Positions 50,520 through 62,000 of a stretch of 64,000 bases of DNA are shown here, piece by piece. Origin of the DNA: Margaritifera margaritifera. Lineage: Eukaryota > Mollusca > Bivalvia > Unionida > Margaritiferidae. Within the stretch, counting starts at the first letter, position 1. The number at the start of each line of letters is the position of its first letter. The notes below the pieces were generated by a model, which saw only the letters and a program-made list of their open reading frames with translations, was not told the origin of the DNA and made no database searches. The stretch covers positions 8,035,001-8,099,000 of the forward strand of contig JAQPZY010001688.1 in assembly GCA_029931535.1 (NCBI GenBank). The letters run 5' to 3'. Position numbers and translations under genes: made by a program.

Positions 50520-52430
50520 ACAATGAAAAGATACTTCAAAGATGGGCAGAACACTTCAACAACACCCTCAATCAACAGTCATCTATCAGTGAAGAGGCAA
50601 CTGACTGACTGACCCAAGTGGAAATCACCGTATCACTTGCTGATCCTCCAATGTTGACTGAAACTGAAAGCAATCAACCTGCTGTCAAATGGCAAAGCAC
50701 CTGAAGCAGATGCTATACCAGCAGAAGTGTACAAATCCCGAGGCTCGCACATGGCACAGAAACTGACTGAACTCTTCCAGTCAATATGAACTCGGGGAAC
50801 TATGCCCAAGGAGTACAAGGATGCATCCATCGTCCACCTGTACAATCAGAAAGGCAACAGACAATCCTGAGTTAACCATCGAGGCATCTCCTTGCTGTCA
50901 ATAGCCAGCAAAATCCTTGCCAGAATTCTGCTGAATCATCTTGTGCATCACATCAATCAAGGGCTCCTGCAACAGAGTCAGTGTGGCTTCAGGAAAGGAT
51001 GAGGGACCACAGACATGGTGTTTGCAGCTCGTGAACTCCAGGAGAAATGCCAGGAACAGCACTCCAACCTGTACATGACATTCATCGACCTGACAAAAGC
51101 CTTTGACACAGACAGCTGTGGAGGCCTTTGGAAGATCATGGCATAATTTGATTGCCCAGAGAAATTCCATGATGGCATGCTCGCTCGTGTTGTGGATAAT
51201 GGTGAGTCATCTGAACCATTTCCAGTCACCAATAGAGTCAAGCAAAGCTGTGTGTTGGCCCCAACCCTCTTCAGTATGATGTTCTCTGCCATGCTTACTG
51301 ATGCCTTCTATGACTATGACATTAGGATTGACATCAGATACAAGACTGACAGCAAACTGTTCAATCTGAGATGACAATAGTCAAAGACGAAGTTACAGGA
51401 AGTGACTGTTCATGATCTCCTGTTTGCTGATAACTGTTCCCTGAATGCCAAATCTGAGTCTGACATGCAACTGAGTATGGACCATTTCTCTTCAGATTGT
51501 GACAATTCGGTCTCACAATCAGTATCAAAAAGACAGAGGTGATGCACAAACCTGCACCAGGAAAGTGTCATGTAGAGTCTACCATCACATTAAATAGCCA
51601 AACCCTCCTGGCAGTGGACAAGTTCACCTATCTCAGCAGCACACTGTTATGTGCAGTCCACATCAATGATGAAACCAATGCCAGAATTTCTAAACCAAGT
51701 GTGGCCTTTTGCAGACTATGTGTAAATGTGGGGGAGTGCAGAGGCATCGGTCTACAAACAAAACGTAAGGTCTACAAAGCCATTGTGTTCACAACCCTGC
51801 TGTATGCTTGCGAAACCTGAAGGGTGTACAGACGCCATGCCAAGAAGCTGAACCATTTTCACATGGGCTGCCTGAGGAAACTGATGAGGATAAGGTGGCA
51901 GGACGGGGTCCCAGACACTGAGGTTCTCACATGGGCAGGCATTCCAACCATCCACTCTGCTGATGAAATCGCAGTTGAGATGGGCAAGAAATGTCACCAG
52001 GATGTCAGAAGAGTGACTACCAAAGAATATCTTCTACAGCGAGCTGAAGGAGGGAAAGCAATCTCAGGGTGGTCAGAAGAAATGCTTCAAAGATTCCTTC
52101 AAGTCATCGTTGAAACACTTCAACATTGACCCTGAGTCTTGGGAAGATCTCACACAGGATCGCTCCACCTGGTGGAGTCTCATCCATACTGGAGCTACAG
52201 ACTCTGAATGGAGAAGAACTGCAAAGGCAGTGCAGAAGCGTGAGTAACGTAAATCTCAGAACTGTAGCATGTCCTGTATTGATCAAGCAAACCCAAGCAG
52301 CATCTCCTGTCAAGTATGTCACAGACAGTTCAGAGCACAAATTGGCCTGATCAGCCATTCATATACTCACAGAAACCAAACTAGTTAGAGATGTCATTGT
52401 CATGTTTGAACTCGAAGGACAAACAAGAAC
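50520..52430 (+). mobile_element. 5'-truncated LINE (non-LTR retrotransposon)
   Basis: A degenerate reverse transcriptase gene covers nearly the whole segment and the endonuclease half is missing, as in normal 5'-truncated LINE insertions. Composition is more GC-rich than the flanking intron. It ends after CGAAGGACAAACAAGAACAA near 52,430. No clean target duplication was found. It lies antisense to NABP. Confidence 0.85.
50528..52365 (+). pseudogene. LINE reverse transcriptase pseudogene with C-terminal zinc finger
   Basis: Ordered conserved pieces appear in shifting frames: LQRWAEHFNNTLNQQSSISE at the start, GISLLSIASKILARILLNHL-like text near 50,890, GFRKG-stop-GTTDMVF, motif A YMTFIDLTKAFDT (first Asp intact), FPVTNRVKQSCVLAPTLFSM, and the catalytic FADD read as LFADNCSLNA near 51,425, so the second catalytic Asp has become Asn. 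Then KFTYLSSTLL, TTLLYACET and the C-terminal region. It closes with a C2H2-like finger, CQVCHRQFRAQIGLISHSYT followed by His. The family is the one often mis-annotated as 'craniofacial development protein 2-like'; I do not assign a clade. Stops and frameshifts make it inactive. Confidence 0.85.
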
Positions 52431-52434
52431 AATT

Positions 52435-52870
52435 TCATATCAGAATGACAATAATTTTTTCATATAAATCCCTGATCAGAACAGTCAGTGACCCTTGAAC
52501 AGTACAGTCAGTAATCCTCATCAAAATCTGGCCACATGACCTCTTTGATTGTCCCTTTTATAAATTTATTCCTACTATTCATATTTCATTCTTTTTGTGC
52601 TTTTCACTCTTGCCATGGACTTCAGAGCACTTTCATCCCACTGATCCAATGTCTTTCAACAAAAACACAACACATAGCTCTTTGTTTAATGCTAGGCCCC
52701 TTTATCCATATATAGCAATTATAGCAACTGGGTTTGAAAAGGCATTTCCCATCACAGAATACTTGACCATCATTTCTGTATCAGCCTTAATGGCCCAGTC
52801 AACACAGCATCCATTAATTTAAATGTAATGAGGTAGTTACAATCCCAATTGAGGCTGAGTACTAATGAGA
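52435..52870. other. NABP intron, nothing recognised
   Basis: AT-rich intron DNA with the short phrase AACAGTCAGTGACCCTTGAA repeated in altered form. Confidence 0.5.
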
Positions 52871-52876
52871 ACATAA

Positions 52877-53512
52877 GGTGGCACTCTACAGTTTCATATT
52901 TTGCACAGGGTTCGATTTTTAAAGAAAAATAATTTCCCAGGTTTTCCTCACTGGTTATCCTGGCTATTTAAAAAAGACCTGGTATATCTTAGGTATTTTT
53001 AAAAGAACTTTGAATTCCCCTTATTTTGGTGTATGATTGATGGGTGTAATTTGGGTTATAGAGTATACAGCTTGGTCTTACTTGAGATTTCCACCTATGA
53101 AAAGACTACTAGCTCCGCTTGGTCATTTTCACTTCCTGGACTTCAAAGGTAAATTGTAAAAAAAGAGCTGATAACTTCTTTTTATTTTTTATATATTTTA
53201 TAATTCACTCATTGTACTTTCAGAAGCTGGTATTGCCTACTCTGGCAAAATTTGTTTTCCCTATTTTAATAACTGCTAAAAATAGTGTACTTTGGACTAA
53301 TTCAGGCTGATTTTTTTAGCACAAGGGAGAGGTCATTTTTGTCATCTGTGTGTTTAACTCATGCACAATATGTAATGAAATTTCAGCCACAATACACGAA
53401 AGTAGCATAGAGGTATGCCAACATTCTCTTCATTGTGCATGTTGCAAATTCAAACAAAATCACTTTATACCTGTCACTCTCTCAAAAGTACATAATATCT
53501 GTGTAGTGCCTC
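52877..53512. mobile_element. TIR element pair, long copy
   Basis: Starts GGTGGCACTCTACAGTTTCA and ends TGTGTAGTGCCTCC, roughly inverted termini. The right ~340 bp match the copy at 54,240-54,603. TAA/ATAA-like flanks suggest a short target duplication that cannot be fixed. No coding capacity. Confidence 0.6.
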
Positions 53513-54239
53513 CATAAAAACCAGATAAGTATTTTTATTGTATGCTTTAATTTTGGTTGTTGTATGGCTGACACATTTAAGTCACAAGCATCTAAACAGT
53601 CCTGAATAATGCTCATGTATTTTTTTCCACAGAACAGTATTCATTAGTAGCAAAGTCCCACACAAACCCAGCCCCCCACCCCCGGGTGAAAAATGATTAA
53701 TTTTTAAAATGCACATCACATTTTCTCAACATAAGCAACCAATGTTAAGCTAAAAGACAGGAACATGAAACTTGCCATAATTATTCCTGAGATGTTACTA
53801 ATAAAAATTACAGTTTGAACAGGGATGGAACAGATCAGGTTCACAGAGGTCAAAGGTCAAAGGGTAAAAAGTTTGCTCATTCTTCAAACACGAGTATATG
53901 GAAGACAGCGAATCTGCTTTATCATCATTTTTTTCCTGAATTTTATTACAAATGAATAAAAAGAAACATTTTTACTATATTTTTCTTTCACTTAATGCAA
54001 CAGTTTTAAATTTAAGTTGACTTTACTCCTGTGTTCTAAGACTTCTAATTTCCCCATAATTAAGGTCATTGCACACACAATACTGCCACAAGGCATATTG
54101 TGTAAGCAAGAGCAAAATAGGCGTAATTAGCTTATTTTCATGCATAATATCAATATTAATATACCATTTTGTTGAGAAAAGCATACATGATGATATGAAA
54201 AAGAGACAAGCAATTGCACACATTTTCATATTTATTTTA

Positions 54240-54603
54240 AGGTGGCACTCTACAGTTTCATCATATATATTTTGTAATTCACTCATTGTACTTTCAGAAG
54301 CTGGTATTGCCTACTCTGGCAAAATTTGTTTTCCCTATTCTAATAATCACTAAAATAGTGTACTTTGGACTAATTCAGGCTGATTTTTTGCGCACATGGG
54401 AGAGGTCATTTTTGTCAGCTGTGTGCTTAGATCATGTACAATTTCCACAAGTAAAATATGTAACAAAATTTCAGCCACAGTACATGAAAGCAGCATAGAG
54501 GTATGCCAACATTCTCTTCATTATGCATGTTGCAAATTCAAACAACTTCACCTTACACCTGTCACTCTCTCACAAGTACATAATATCTGTAGAGTGCATC
54601 CTA
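54240..54603. mobile_element. TIR element pair, short copy
   Basis: Starts GGTGGCACTCTACAGTTTCA and ends CTGTAGAGTGCATCC, flanked by TAA on both sides. It lacks about 270 bp present near the left end of the copy at 52,877, but shares CAGAAGCTGGTATTGCCTAC, TAGTGTACTTTGGACTAATT and GAGGTATGCCAACATTCTCT. It is a deletion derivative of the same family. The adjacent minisatellite begins about 10 bases after its end. Confidence 0.65.
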
Positions 54604-54613
54604 AGTGACCTAA

Positions 54614-56400
54614 CAGAAGGTCTTACAGAATATATACAAGACCCAACACTGAGATACAATTCCAGGATGATTGAGTTTATGTCTTACAGAATACATACGA
54701 GACCCAACACTTTGATACAATTCCAGGATGATTGAGTTTATGTCCCAACACAGAGATACAATTCCAGGATGATTGAGTTTATGTCTTACAGAATATATAT
54801 GAGACCCAATACTGAGATACAATTCAAGGATGATTGAGTTTATGTCTTACAGAATATGTATGAGACCCAACACTGAGATACAATTCCAGGATGATTGAGT
54901 TTATGTCCCAACACTTTGATACAATTCCAGGATGATTGAGTTTATGTCTTACAGAATATATATGAGACCCAACACTTTGATACAATTCCAGGATGATTGA
55001 GTTTATGTCTTACAAAATATATACGAGACCCAACACTGAGATACAATTCCAGGATGATTGAGTTTATGTCTTACAGAATATATACGAGACCCAACACTGA
55101 GATACAATTCCAGGATGATTGAGTTTATGTCTTACAGATTATATACAAGACCCAACACTGAGATAAAATTCCAGGATGATTGAGTTTATGTCCCCACACA
55201 GAGATACAATTCCAGGATGATTGAGTTTATGTCTTACAGAATATATATGAGACCCAACACTGAGATACAATTCCAGGATGATTGAGTTTATGTCTTACAG
55301 AATATATATGAGACCCAACACTGAGATACAATTCCAGGATGATTGAGTTTATGTCTTACAGAATATATATGAGACCCAACACTGAGATACAATTCCAGGA
55401 TGATTGAGTTTATGTCCCAACACTGAGATACAATTAGAGGATGATTGAGTTTATGTCCCAACACTGAGATACAATTCCAGGATGATTGAGTTTATGTCCC
55501 AACACTGAGATACAATTCCAGGATGATTGAGTTTATGTCCCAATACTGAGATACAATTCCAGGATGATTGAGTTTATGTCCCAACACAGAGATACAATTC
55601 CAGGATGATTGAGTTTATGTCTTACAGAATATATACAAGACCCAACACTGAGATACAATTCCAGGATGATTGAGTTTATGTCCCAACACTGAGATACAAT
55701 TCCAGGATGATTGAGTTTATGTCCCAACATGGAGATACAATTCCAGGATGATTGAGTTTATGTCCCAACATGAAGATACAATTCCAGGATGATTGAGTTT
55801 ATGTGCCAACACAGAGATAAAATTCCAAGATGATTGAGTTTATGTCCCAACACAGTGATACAATTCCAGGATGATTGAGTTTATGTCTTACAGAATATAT
55901 ATGAGATCCAACACTGAGATACAATTTCAGGATGATTGAGTTTATGTCCCAACATAGAGATACAATTAGAGGATGATTGAGTTTATGTCCCAACACTGAG
56001 ATACAATTCCTGGATGATTGAGTTTATGTCCCAACACAGAGATACAATTCCAAGATGATTGAGTTTATGACCCAACATGGAGATACAATTCCAGGATGAT
56101 TGAGTTTATGTCCCAACACTGAGATACAATTCCAGGATGATTGAGTTTATGTCCCAACACAGAGATACAATTCCAGGATGATTGAGTTTATGTCCCAACA
56201 CAGAGATACAATTCCAGGATGATTGAGTTTATGTCCCAACACAGAGATACAAGTCCAGGATGATTGAGTTTATGTCCCAATACAGAGATACAATTCCAGG
56301 ATGATTGAGTTTATGTCCCAACACAGAGATACAATTCCAGGATGATTGAGTTTATGACCCAACACAGAGATACATTTCCAGGATGATTTAGTTTATGTCT
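54614..56400. repeat. 41/61-bp minisatellite, about 40 units
   Basis: Core unit CCCAACACTGAGATACAATT plus CCAGGATGATTGAGTTTATG(T), 41 bp. A 61-bp form carries an extra 20-base CTTACAGAATATATACGAGA. Long forms dominate the left half and short forms the right half (after ~55,930). In a NABP intron. Confidence 0.95.
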
Positions 56401-57250
56401 TTTTTAATAGTATTTTCTTTTTTTCTTGATATTTGTATCAGTAAATTAATGTTTTCCCCCCAAAATGTGTTTATTTAAAAATAGAGTACTGTTCAAGAAC
56501 CATTTTCAAGCACTTTTCCAATACCTTTTTGGAGCCAACCTCAAATTCAAGCACTTCTCAAGGAAAGTACCAAACTTCAAGCACCTTTCAAGACTGTGCA
56601 AACCCTGTTGTATACATCAAAATGTATCCACCTACCAAGTAACATGACTCTGTGGCCAACTGTACTTGAGAATCTGACCACATAAAAAAACTGTGACATT
56701 GAGGTTAATGAAGGGTTTGGACAGAGAGATGCACACACACACTGATGCCAAAGTGATCATTATGTTGAGTTTCTGCCAAGGTGAGATCAGCAAAAATTAT
56801 TCAGGCTTTTTCTGTTATGCACCCACACATTTGGGATTCATTTAGTCATTTTTAAATTGTTTTCCATATACCTACTTCACATTCAAGTTCATGAGCTCCA
56901 TATACAACAAACTGTTGGTTGTCTGAATATGATTCTTGATACGGTAATAAGTTTACTGTAAAATTTAATTTTAATTGTTGGGTACCAAATTGTGTATATT
57001 TTCTGGCTGCTATAGACCACAAATTTAAATACCCAAGGAAAAATGTCTCTGTCATTAATGTCATGTCAATCCGAGATATATAATTTAAATACAAACAAAA
57101 ATGAAATTTATTGAAAATCACTGAAAAATGCCCCCAAATAAATGAATTCACTCTATCCATAAAAATGAAATGATAAACCAGAAATGTGTCCATACAATAC
57201 AGATGCATCGCCAATATGATGCAACTAATGGGCACAGTTCTAAGTGAAAC
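56401..57250. other. NABP intron, nothing recognised
   Basis: AT-rich intron DNA. A triplicated phrase TTCAAGCAC(T/C)T occurs at 56,505-56,590. The open frame on the minus strand at 56,852-57,259 matches nothing I know. Confidence 0.45.
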
Positions 57251-57254
57251 TGGG

Positions 57255-57808
57255 GCCATAACTCAATACAATTTTGGCAAACAACAGTAAAAATCAAAAC
57301 TGAATTAAGTCTTTTTAATATAAAGCAACATTTGGTTTCAATACATTAAGTATTTGAAAAGTTATTTAGCAGAAATTAAAGGGCAAATGTCTAAGTCAAA
57401 CTGGAGCCAAAACTCGATAAAATTTCACTGGAAAATGGTGAAAATAAACTTGGGCTAGGTCTTTTTTATGTAAAGCCCCAGACCAAATTTGATTCCAATG
57501 CATGATGTCCTTCAAAAGTTATTTAGCAGAAATGAAATAGAAAAGTTCTTAATCAAACAAGGGCCACAACTCTGTAAAGTTTTGCCAGTAAAAACTGAAC
57601 TTGACCTAGGTCTTTTTAATGTAAAACCTCATACGAAAATTTGATTTCAATTCACGAAGACCTTCAAAAGTTATGATGCATAAATGAAATGGAAGGGCAG
57701 AGTCTGAAATCCAATAGGAGCCATAATGCCATGAAACTTCGCCACAAAAGAGTTAAAATCAACTTCACCTAGATCTTCTTAATGAAAAGCCTTATAGCAA
57801 ACTTGATC
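57255..57808. repeat. ~125-bp dispersed repeat, 4 copies
   Basis: Loose tandem copies of AAAAT-AACTT-G-CTAGGTCT, TTTTAATGTAAA, TTTGATTCAATACA, GACCTTCAAAAGTTAT, GCAGAAATGAAA and GGAGCCATAACTC. The style ('gggccataactctgtaaa') is common in bivalve and gastropod DNA. The last copy flows into the 36-bp array. Confidence 0.7.
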
Positions 57809-58486
57809 CATGAAGTTCATCAAAAGTTATTGGGCAGATAAATCCATGAAGTTCATCAAAAGTTATTGGGCAGATAAATCCATGAAGTTCATCAAAAGTT
57901 ATTGGGCAGATAAATCCATGAAGTTCATCAAAAGTTATTGGGCAGATAAATCCATGAAGTTCATCAAAAGTTATTGGGCAGATAAATCCATGAAGTTCAT
58001 CAAAAGTTATTGGGCAGATAAATCCATGAAGTTCATCAAAAGTTATTGGGCAGATAAATCCATGAAGTTCATCAAAAGTTATTGGGCAGATAAATCCATG
58101 AAGTTCATCAAAAGTTATTGGGCAGATAAATCCATGAAGTTCATCAAAAGTTATTGGGCAGATAAATCCATGAAGTTCATCAAAAGTTATTGGGCAGATA
58201 AATCCATGAAGTTCATCAAAAGTTATTGGGCAGATAAATCCATGAAGTTCATCAAAAGTTATTGGGCAGATAAATCCATGAAGTTCATCAAAAGTTATTG
58301 GGCAGATAAATCCATGAAGTTCATCAAAAGTTATTGGGCAGATAAATCCATGAAGTTCATCAAAAGTTATTGGGCAGATAAATCCATGAAGTTCATCAAA
58401 AGTTATTGGGCAGATAAATCCATGAAGTTCATCAAAAGTTATTGGGCAGATAAATCCATGAAGTTCATCAAAAGTTATTGGGCAGA
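57808..58486. repeat. 36-bp minisatellite, 19 essentially perfect copies
   Basis: The unit is CCATGAAGTTCATCAAAAGT plus TATTGGGCAGATAAAT. I saw no difference between units until the last, which ends GGGCAGAAATCAAA. The unit is part of the preceding ~125-bp dispersed repeat (CACGAAGACCTTCAAAAGTT, then ATGATGCATAAATG). Divisible by three, so it makes a spurious 260-codon frame (MKFIKSYWADKS repeated). Confidence 0.97.
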
Positions 58487-58990
58487 AATCAAATTTGTGA
58501 TAGATGGGATTGGACAGGATGGACAGATATCCGTAACACTATATGATGGATGGGATCAGATTGGACAGACAGATATGGGTAACACTATATGATGGATGTG
58601 ATTGGACATGATGGATAGATATGGGTAACACTACATGATGGATGGGATTGGATGGGTCAGTCAGATATGGGTAACACTATATAATGGATGGGATTGGATG
58701 AGATGGATAGATATGGATAATACTACATGATGGATGGGATTGGATGGGATGCACAGATATAGGTAACACTACATGATGGATGGGACGGGGCTGGATGGAC
58801 AGATATAGGTAACACTATATAATGGATGGGATTGGATGAGATGGATAGATATGGGTAATACTACATGATGGATGGGATTGGATGGGATGCACAGATATAG
58901 GTAACACTACATGATGGATGGGACAGGACAAATATCTATAACACTATATGATTGATGGCATTGGATAGAATGGACAGATATGGTTAACAC
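58486..58990. repeat. ~55-60-bp loose tandem repeat
   Basis: Eight or so units of GATGGATGGGATTGGATGGG, ATGGACAGATATGGGTAACA and CTACAT, with a larger period of about 180 bp (identical GGATGAGATGGATAGATATG stretches near 58,695 and 58,835). Confidence 0.88.
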
Positions 58991-59196
58991 TTTATGCCCC
59001 CTTGATAGGTCTGGCAGGGGCATACAAAATTATATTCATAATTGTAAGTCAGGTGCATACAATGCATGAGTTCAAATAATCCAGTCATTTCTGGACAATA
59101 TATGTTTTTTTGTCTGTGATGAAAAACTGCTACAAAATAAAAGCTTCAGAAGAAGTCATTATTTGATTTTAAAGAAGGGCGATGGTTTGTCCTTAC

Positions 59197-59268
59197 TCTC
59201 CAATTTTGAATATCCCTCCTGATTTTCCAGTGTACAATGTCAAACAGCCCTTCCATACTGATGCATAC
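59197..59268 (-). CDS. NABP: SOSS complex subunit B (NABP), OB-fold exon
   Basis: Internal exon of 72 bases with acceptor TTATTTACAG and donor GGAGA|GTAAGG. It starts with one base of a split codon and leaves with GA (phase 2), which the exon at 49,362 completes to Glu. It encodes [18 protein letters not shown] and IFKIG. Human NABP2 reads [17 protein letters not shown] here. The ssDNA-contacting aromatics are kept as Tyr (Y74), Trp in place of Phe78, and Tyr (Y85); Cys81 is kept. The protein binds single-stranded DNA as the sensor subunit of the SOSS complex with INTS3 and INIP in DNA-break repair. The first ~73 residues must be encoded beyond 64,000. Confidence 0.95.
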
Positions 59269-59985
59269 CTGTAAATAATAATAAAAACAATTAAAGCTGA
59301 CTAACAGTTAGATAGTGCTACAAAATAGCACCATCCCTACCATCTAGTTAACAACCATATATGTTTTAATGTAGCATTTCCTTATTAAAAAACTGGTTCA
59401 TATCTATTGAAGAACAAATGTTGAAAAATTAAGTCATAAAATATCACTTGTGATCATATTAAAAAAATGATGTCAGCTCAGATCCAATCATATAGACTTA
59501 AAAACATATTTACGAAGCTAGAAAAATATCCTTTTGATGACCACTATCATACATTTTGAAATGTTCTCCATTTTGGATTGTGAATTTTGTTAGGTCAAAA
59601 TACATTAAAATCAATGCTGAAACATATCTTAGGAAGATCCACATTACCTTGATTTCTTTAACACTCCGATTAATCAGTCAATTTTATTAGAAATAAGTCC
59701 TAAACTGTTCTTAAAATAAATCCTATTTAATATCACTTCCATACACATTTTTGTAACTATGTACCAAAATACAAACAAAGAAAAGGTGCATTTAAAAATG
59801 AATCTACTTTCTATGCCCAAATAATTATAAAGACAATTACTGATATTGCTTCCCTGTGCTATGGCTCTTCTTTCTTATCAACTTTGCATTTTTATTGTCA
59901 TGTATAATATACCCCCATCCAAAACAATCACAACATACTGTTGTGAAAAAGCAAATCTTTTAGTAAATTATGTTTCTCCAAGAAT
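59269..59985. other. NABP intron, nothing recognised
   Basis: AT-rich intron sequence upstream of the OB-fold exon. Confidence 0.5.
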
Positions 59986-59987
59986 AC

Positions 59988-60152
59988 TTACCCCATTACC
60001 TTGATTTCTTTAACACACTTACCTCATTACCTTGATTTCTGTAACACATTTACCTCATTACCTTGATTTCTGTAACACATTTACCTCATTACCTTGATTT
60101 CTGTAACACATTTACCTCGTTACCTTGATTTCTTTAACACACTTACCTCATC
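59988..60152. repeat. 31-bp tandem repeat, 5 copies
   Basis: The unit is CATTACCTTGATTTCTGTAA plus CACATTTACCT, with TTTAACACACTT variants at both ends. Confidence 0.9.
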
Positions 60153-60740
60153 ACATTAACATTAGGAAGATGCTCTGCTACCTTTTGAATCTAGCAATCA
60201 TGGAAAGACAAAAAAAATTGTCTCTTCAGTCTATATTCCATAAAGACAAAAAGAAGAAACTCTTCCCAGTCCTTCCCCTTTCCTCCCTTTAACAACTGTC
60301 AGGTGGCTACAGTTGTTTACCAGTTTTGCTTGATTGATACCTTGATGAGGATCCTCGTATTTGTTGGGAGGCGTGGCAGGGCTTATTAGTAATGTGATTG
60401 GGTAAACATTCTCAGAGAAACATAATTTACTAAAAAATCTGCTTTCTCTTTCAAATACATTCCCCGATCATATTAACGTTAGGAGAATAGGTAATAGGAG
60501 AAGGCAATGCTGAGCATCCTACCTCTACCGTGGTTACCCTGGATGGAATAAAGATTCTTCCCTGTATGAGGGTAAACCACACTCCTAATAAGAGAACAGC
60601 ACCATTGATGGTCACCTAATCTGTGATGCCAGTACCCATGTAAGAAAATGAGGGAAGCAATGACTTTCTTTCTTACTGAGTAAATCACTGGGTGAATCCA
60701 GCAAAAACTCTGTTCAACATCCATTTTAAAACCATGCTGA

Positions 60741-61420
60741 CTTTAGACTGGTCTGATGATGGTCTGGGCTGCAGTCACTGGACTTACCAGGTTCAGTTCT
60801 TGTCTCTGCAAAACTAGATCATGAAGATAGAAGCTTGACAAGGTTGACTGTGCATGCCAGCCAACTGCCGCTATTATGTCTCAGATAGCCACGTCCCATT
60901 CAAACTCGAGGCTTGCAGAGATTTCGGAGTATGCCGAGCGTATTACCCACTTTAGCCATGATGCTAGGGTTTGGTGGTTATATCCTCTTTCCCTGTCTTG
61001 ACCAGAAGAAAGAGGTGTTGCTGCCCCCTAGCACTTTTCCATGTGCTTTACATAGTGTTTTAGCGCATGGACCAGGTCCTGTATCACTGCCTCCTGTATG
61101 GATGGAGGAGAGGAATGGATGACTATTCTCTGCTTGTCCAGCAGCCTGTTCCTTGCTATGAAGCCAGGTTGTGTCATCAGGACCATCAGGACATCTGATC
61201 TGAACTGTCGATAGTTTGGGTCCACTGAAAGGGCATGCAACTTGTTGACCCTCCATGCTAGGGCTATAAAGAAACAGGTTTTGTATGATAGCAGCTTCAG
61301 AGAAATGCTGGCTACAGACTCAAACTGATTTGAATTGAGCCATGTTAGTACCAGTAATAAATTCCACTTCGAAAACAGGGTGAGAGATTTTAGTCTGTTA
61401 AATTTGAAATTGGCAAGTAG
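60741..61420 (-). pseudogene. DIRS tyrosine recombinase
   Basis: On the minus strand: LKSLTLFSKWNLLLVLTWLN, SLKLLSYKTCFFIALAWRVN, LHALSVDPNYRQF, QPGFIARNR, ALKHYVKHMEKC, then after a frame break HQTLASWLKWVIRSAY, DIIAAVGWHA and TLSSFYLHDLVLQRQELNL to a stop. These are the DIRS recombinase landmarks, and the Tyr in SSFYLHDL is at the nucleophile position. The basic residue before the HALSVD strand is not obvious: related enzymes have an Arg (R-S-E-x-HALS), whereas here the text reads RVN-KLHALS. Several stops and shifts are present, so it is inactive as it stands. Confidence 0.75.
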
Positions 61421-62000
61421 GTCTGATAAATCCTTATCATGACCTATATCCGCTTTGCTGTGATGTTAGAATATGTCTGAGAGCATAGATCGGTAGCCTT
61501 TAATTGTAATCGGCACTAACGTTTTCTCCTCAAAGAGCCAGAAGAAAAAGTTAGACATTTCTGGGACTAAGGCACTCATAGGAGCAACGCTGTTGCTATT
61601 GCATCAGTTCCTAAAAACCCACCAGTACACCTTCAAAGTAGAGGGTTTTCTAACTTGTGAGATTCTTTCCATGACAGAATGTTGAAATTGTTTTGTTTGC
61701 AAGACTTCCTGACAAGAGCCATGTGTGAAGGAGTAGCCTGTCAGAGCATGGATGAAACACCTGCGACTGGGACTGAGCAGGTTGGGTCTCAGGGTTATTT
61801 TCTTGGGTATATCTATCGGCAGATTGAGCAGATCATTCAGTCAGGACTTGTCCCACCTTAGAGGGGCTTTCAGAATCACTTTGCAATTTCGGCCTCTCAC
61901 TTTCTGAATTAATTTCAGTACCAGGACCAAGGAGGGATGGGGTAAGTGTAGCCCCAAAACCGCTCCCAGCTGATTGATACTGCATCCATGGCTCATGCCT
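61421..62000 (-). other. DIRS linker region between RNase H and recombinase
   Basis: Minus-strand remains too broken for a continuous reading. DIRS elements usually have the methylase-like domain or the recombinase N-terminus here. No motif is certain. Confidence 0.4.

Noticed and set aside
57810..58592. 260-codon open frame with 12-residue repeats
   Set aside because: It is a perfect 36-bp minisatellite inside an intron and derived from a dispersed noncoding repeat; no splice sites, signal or homologue.
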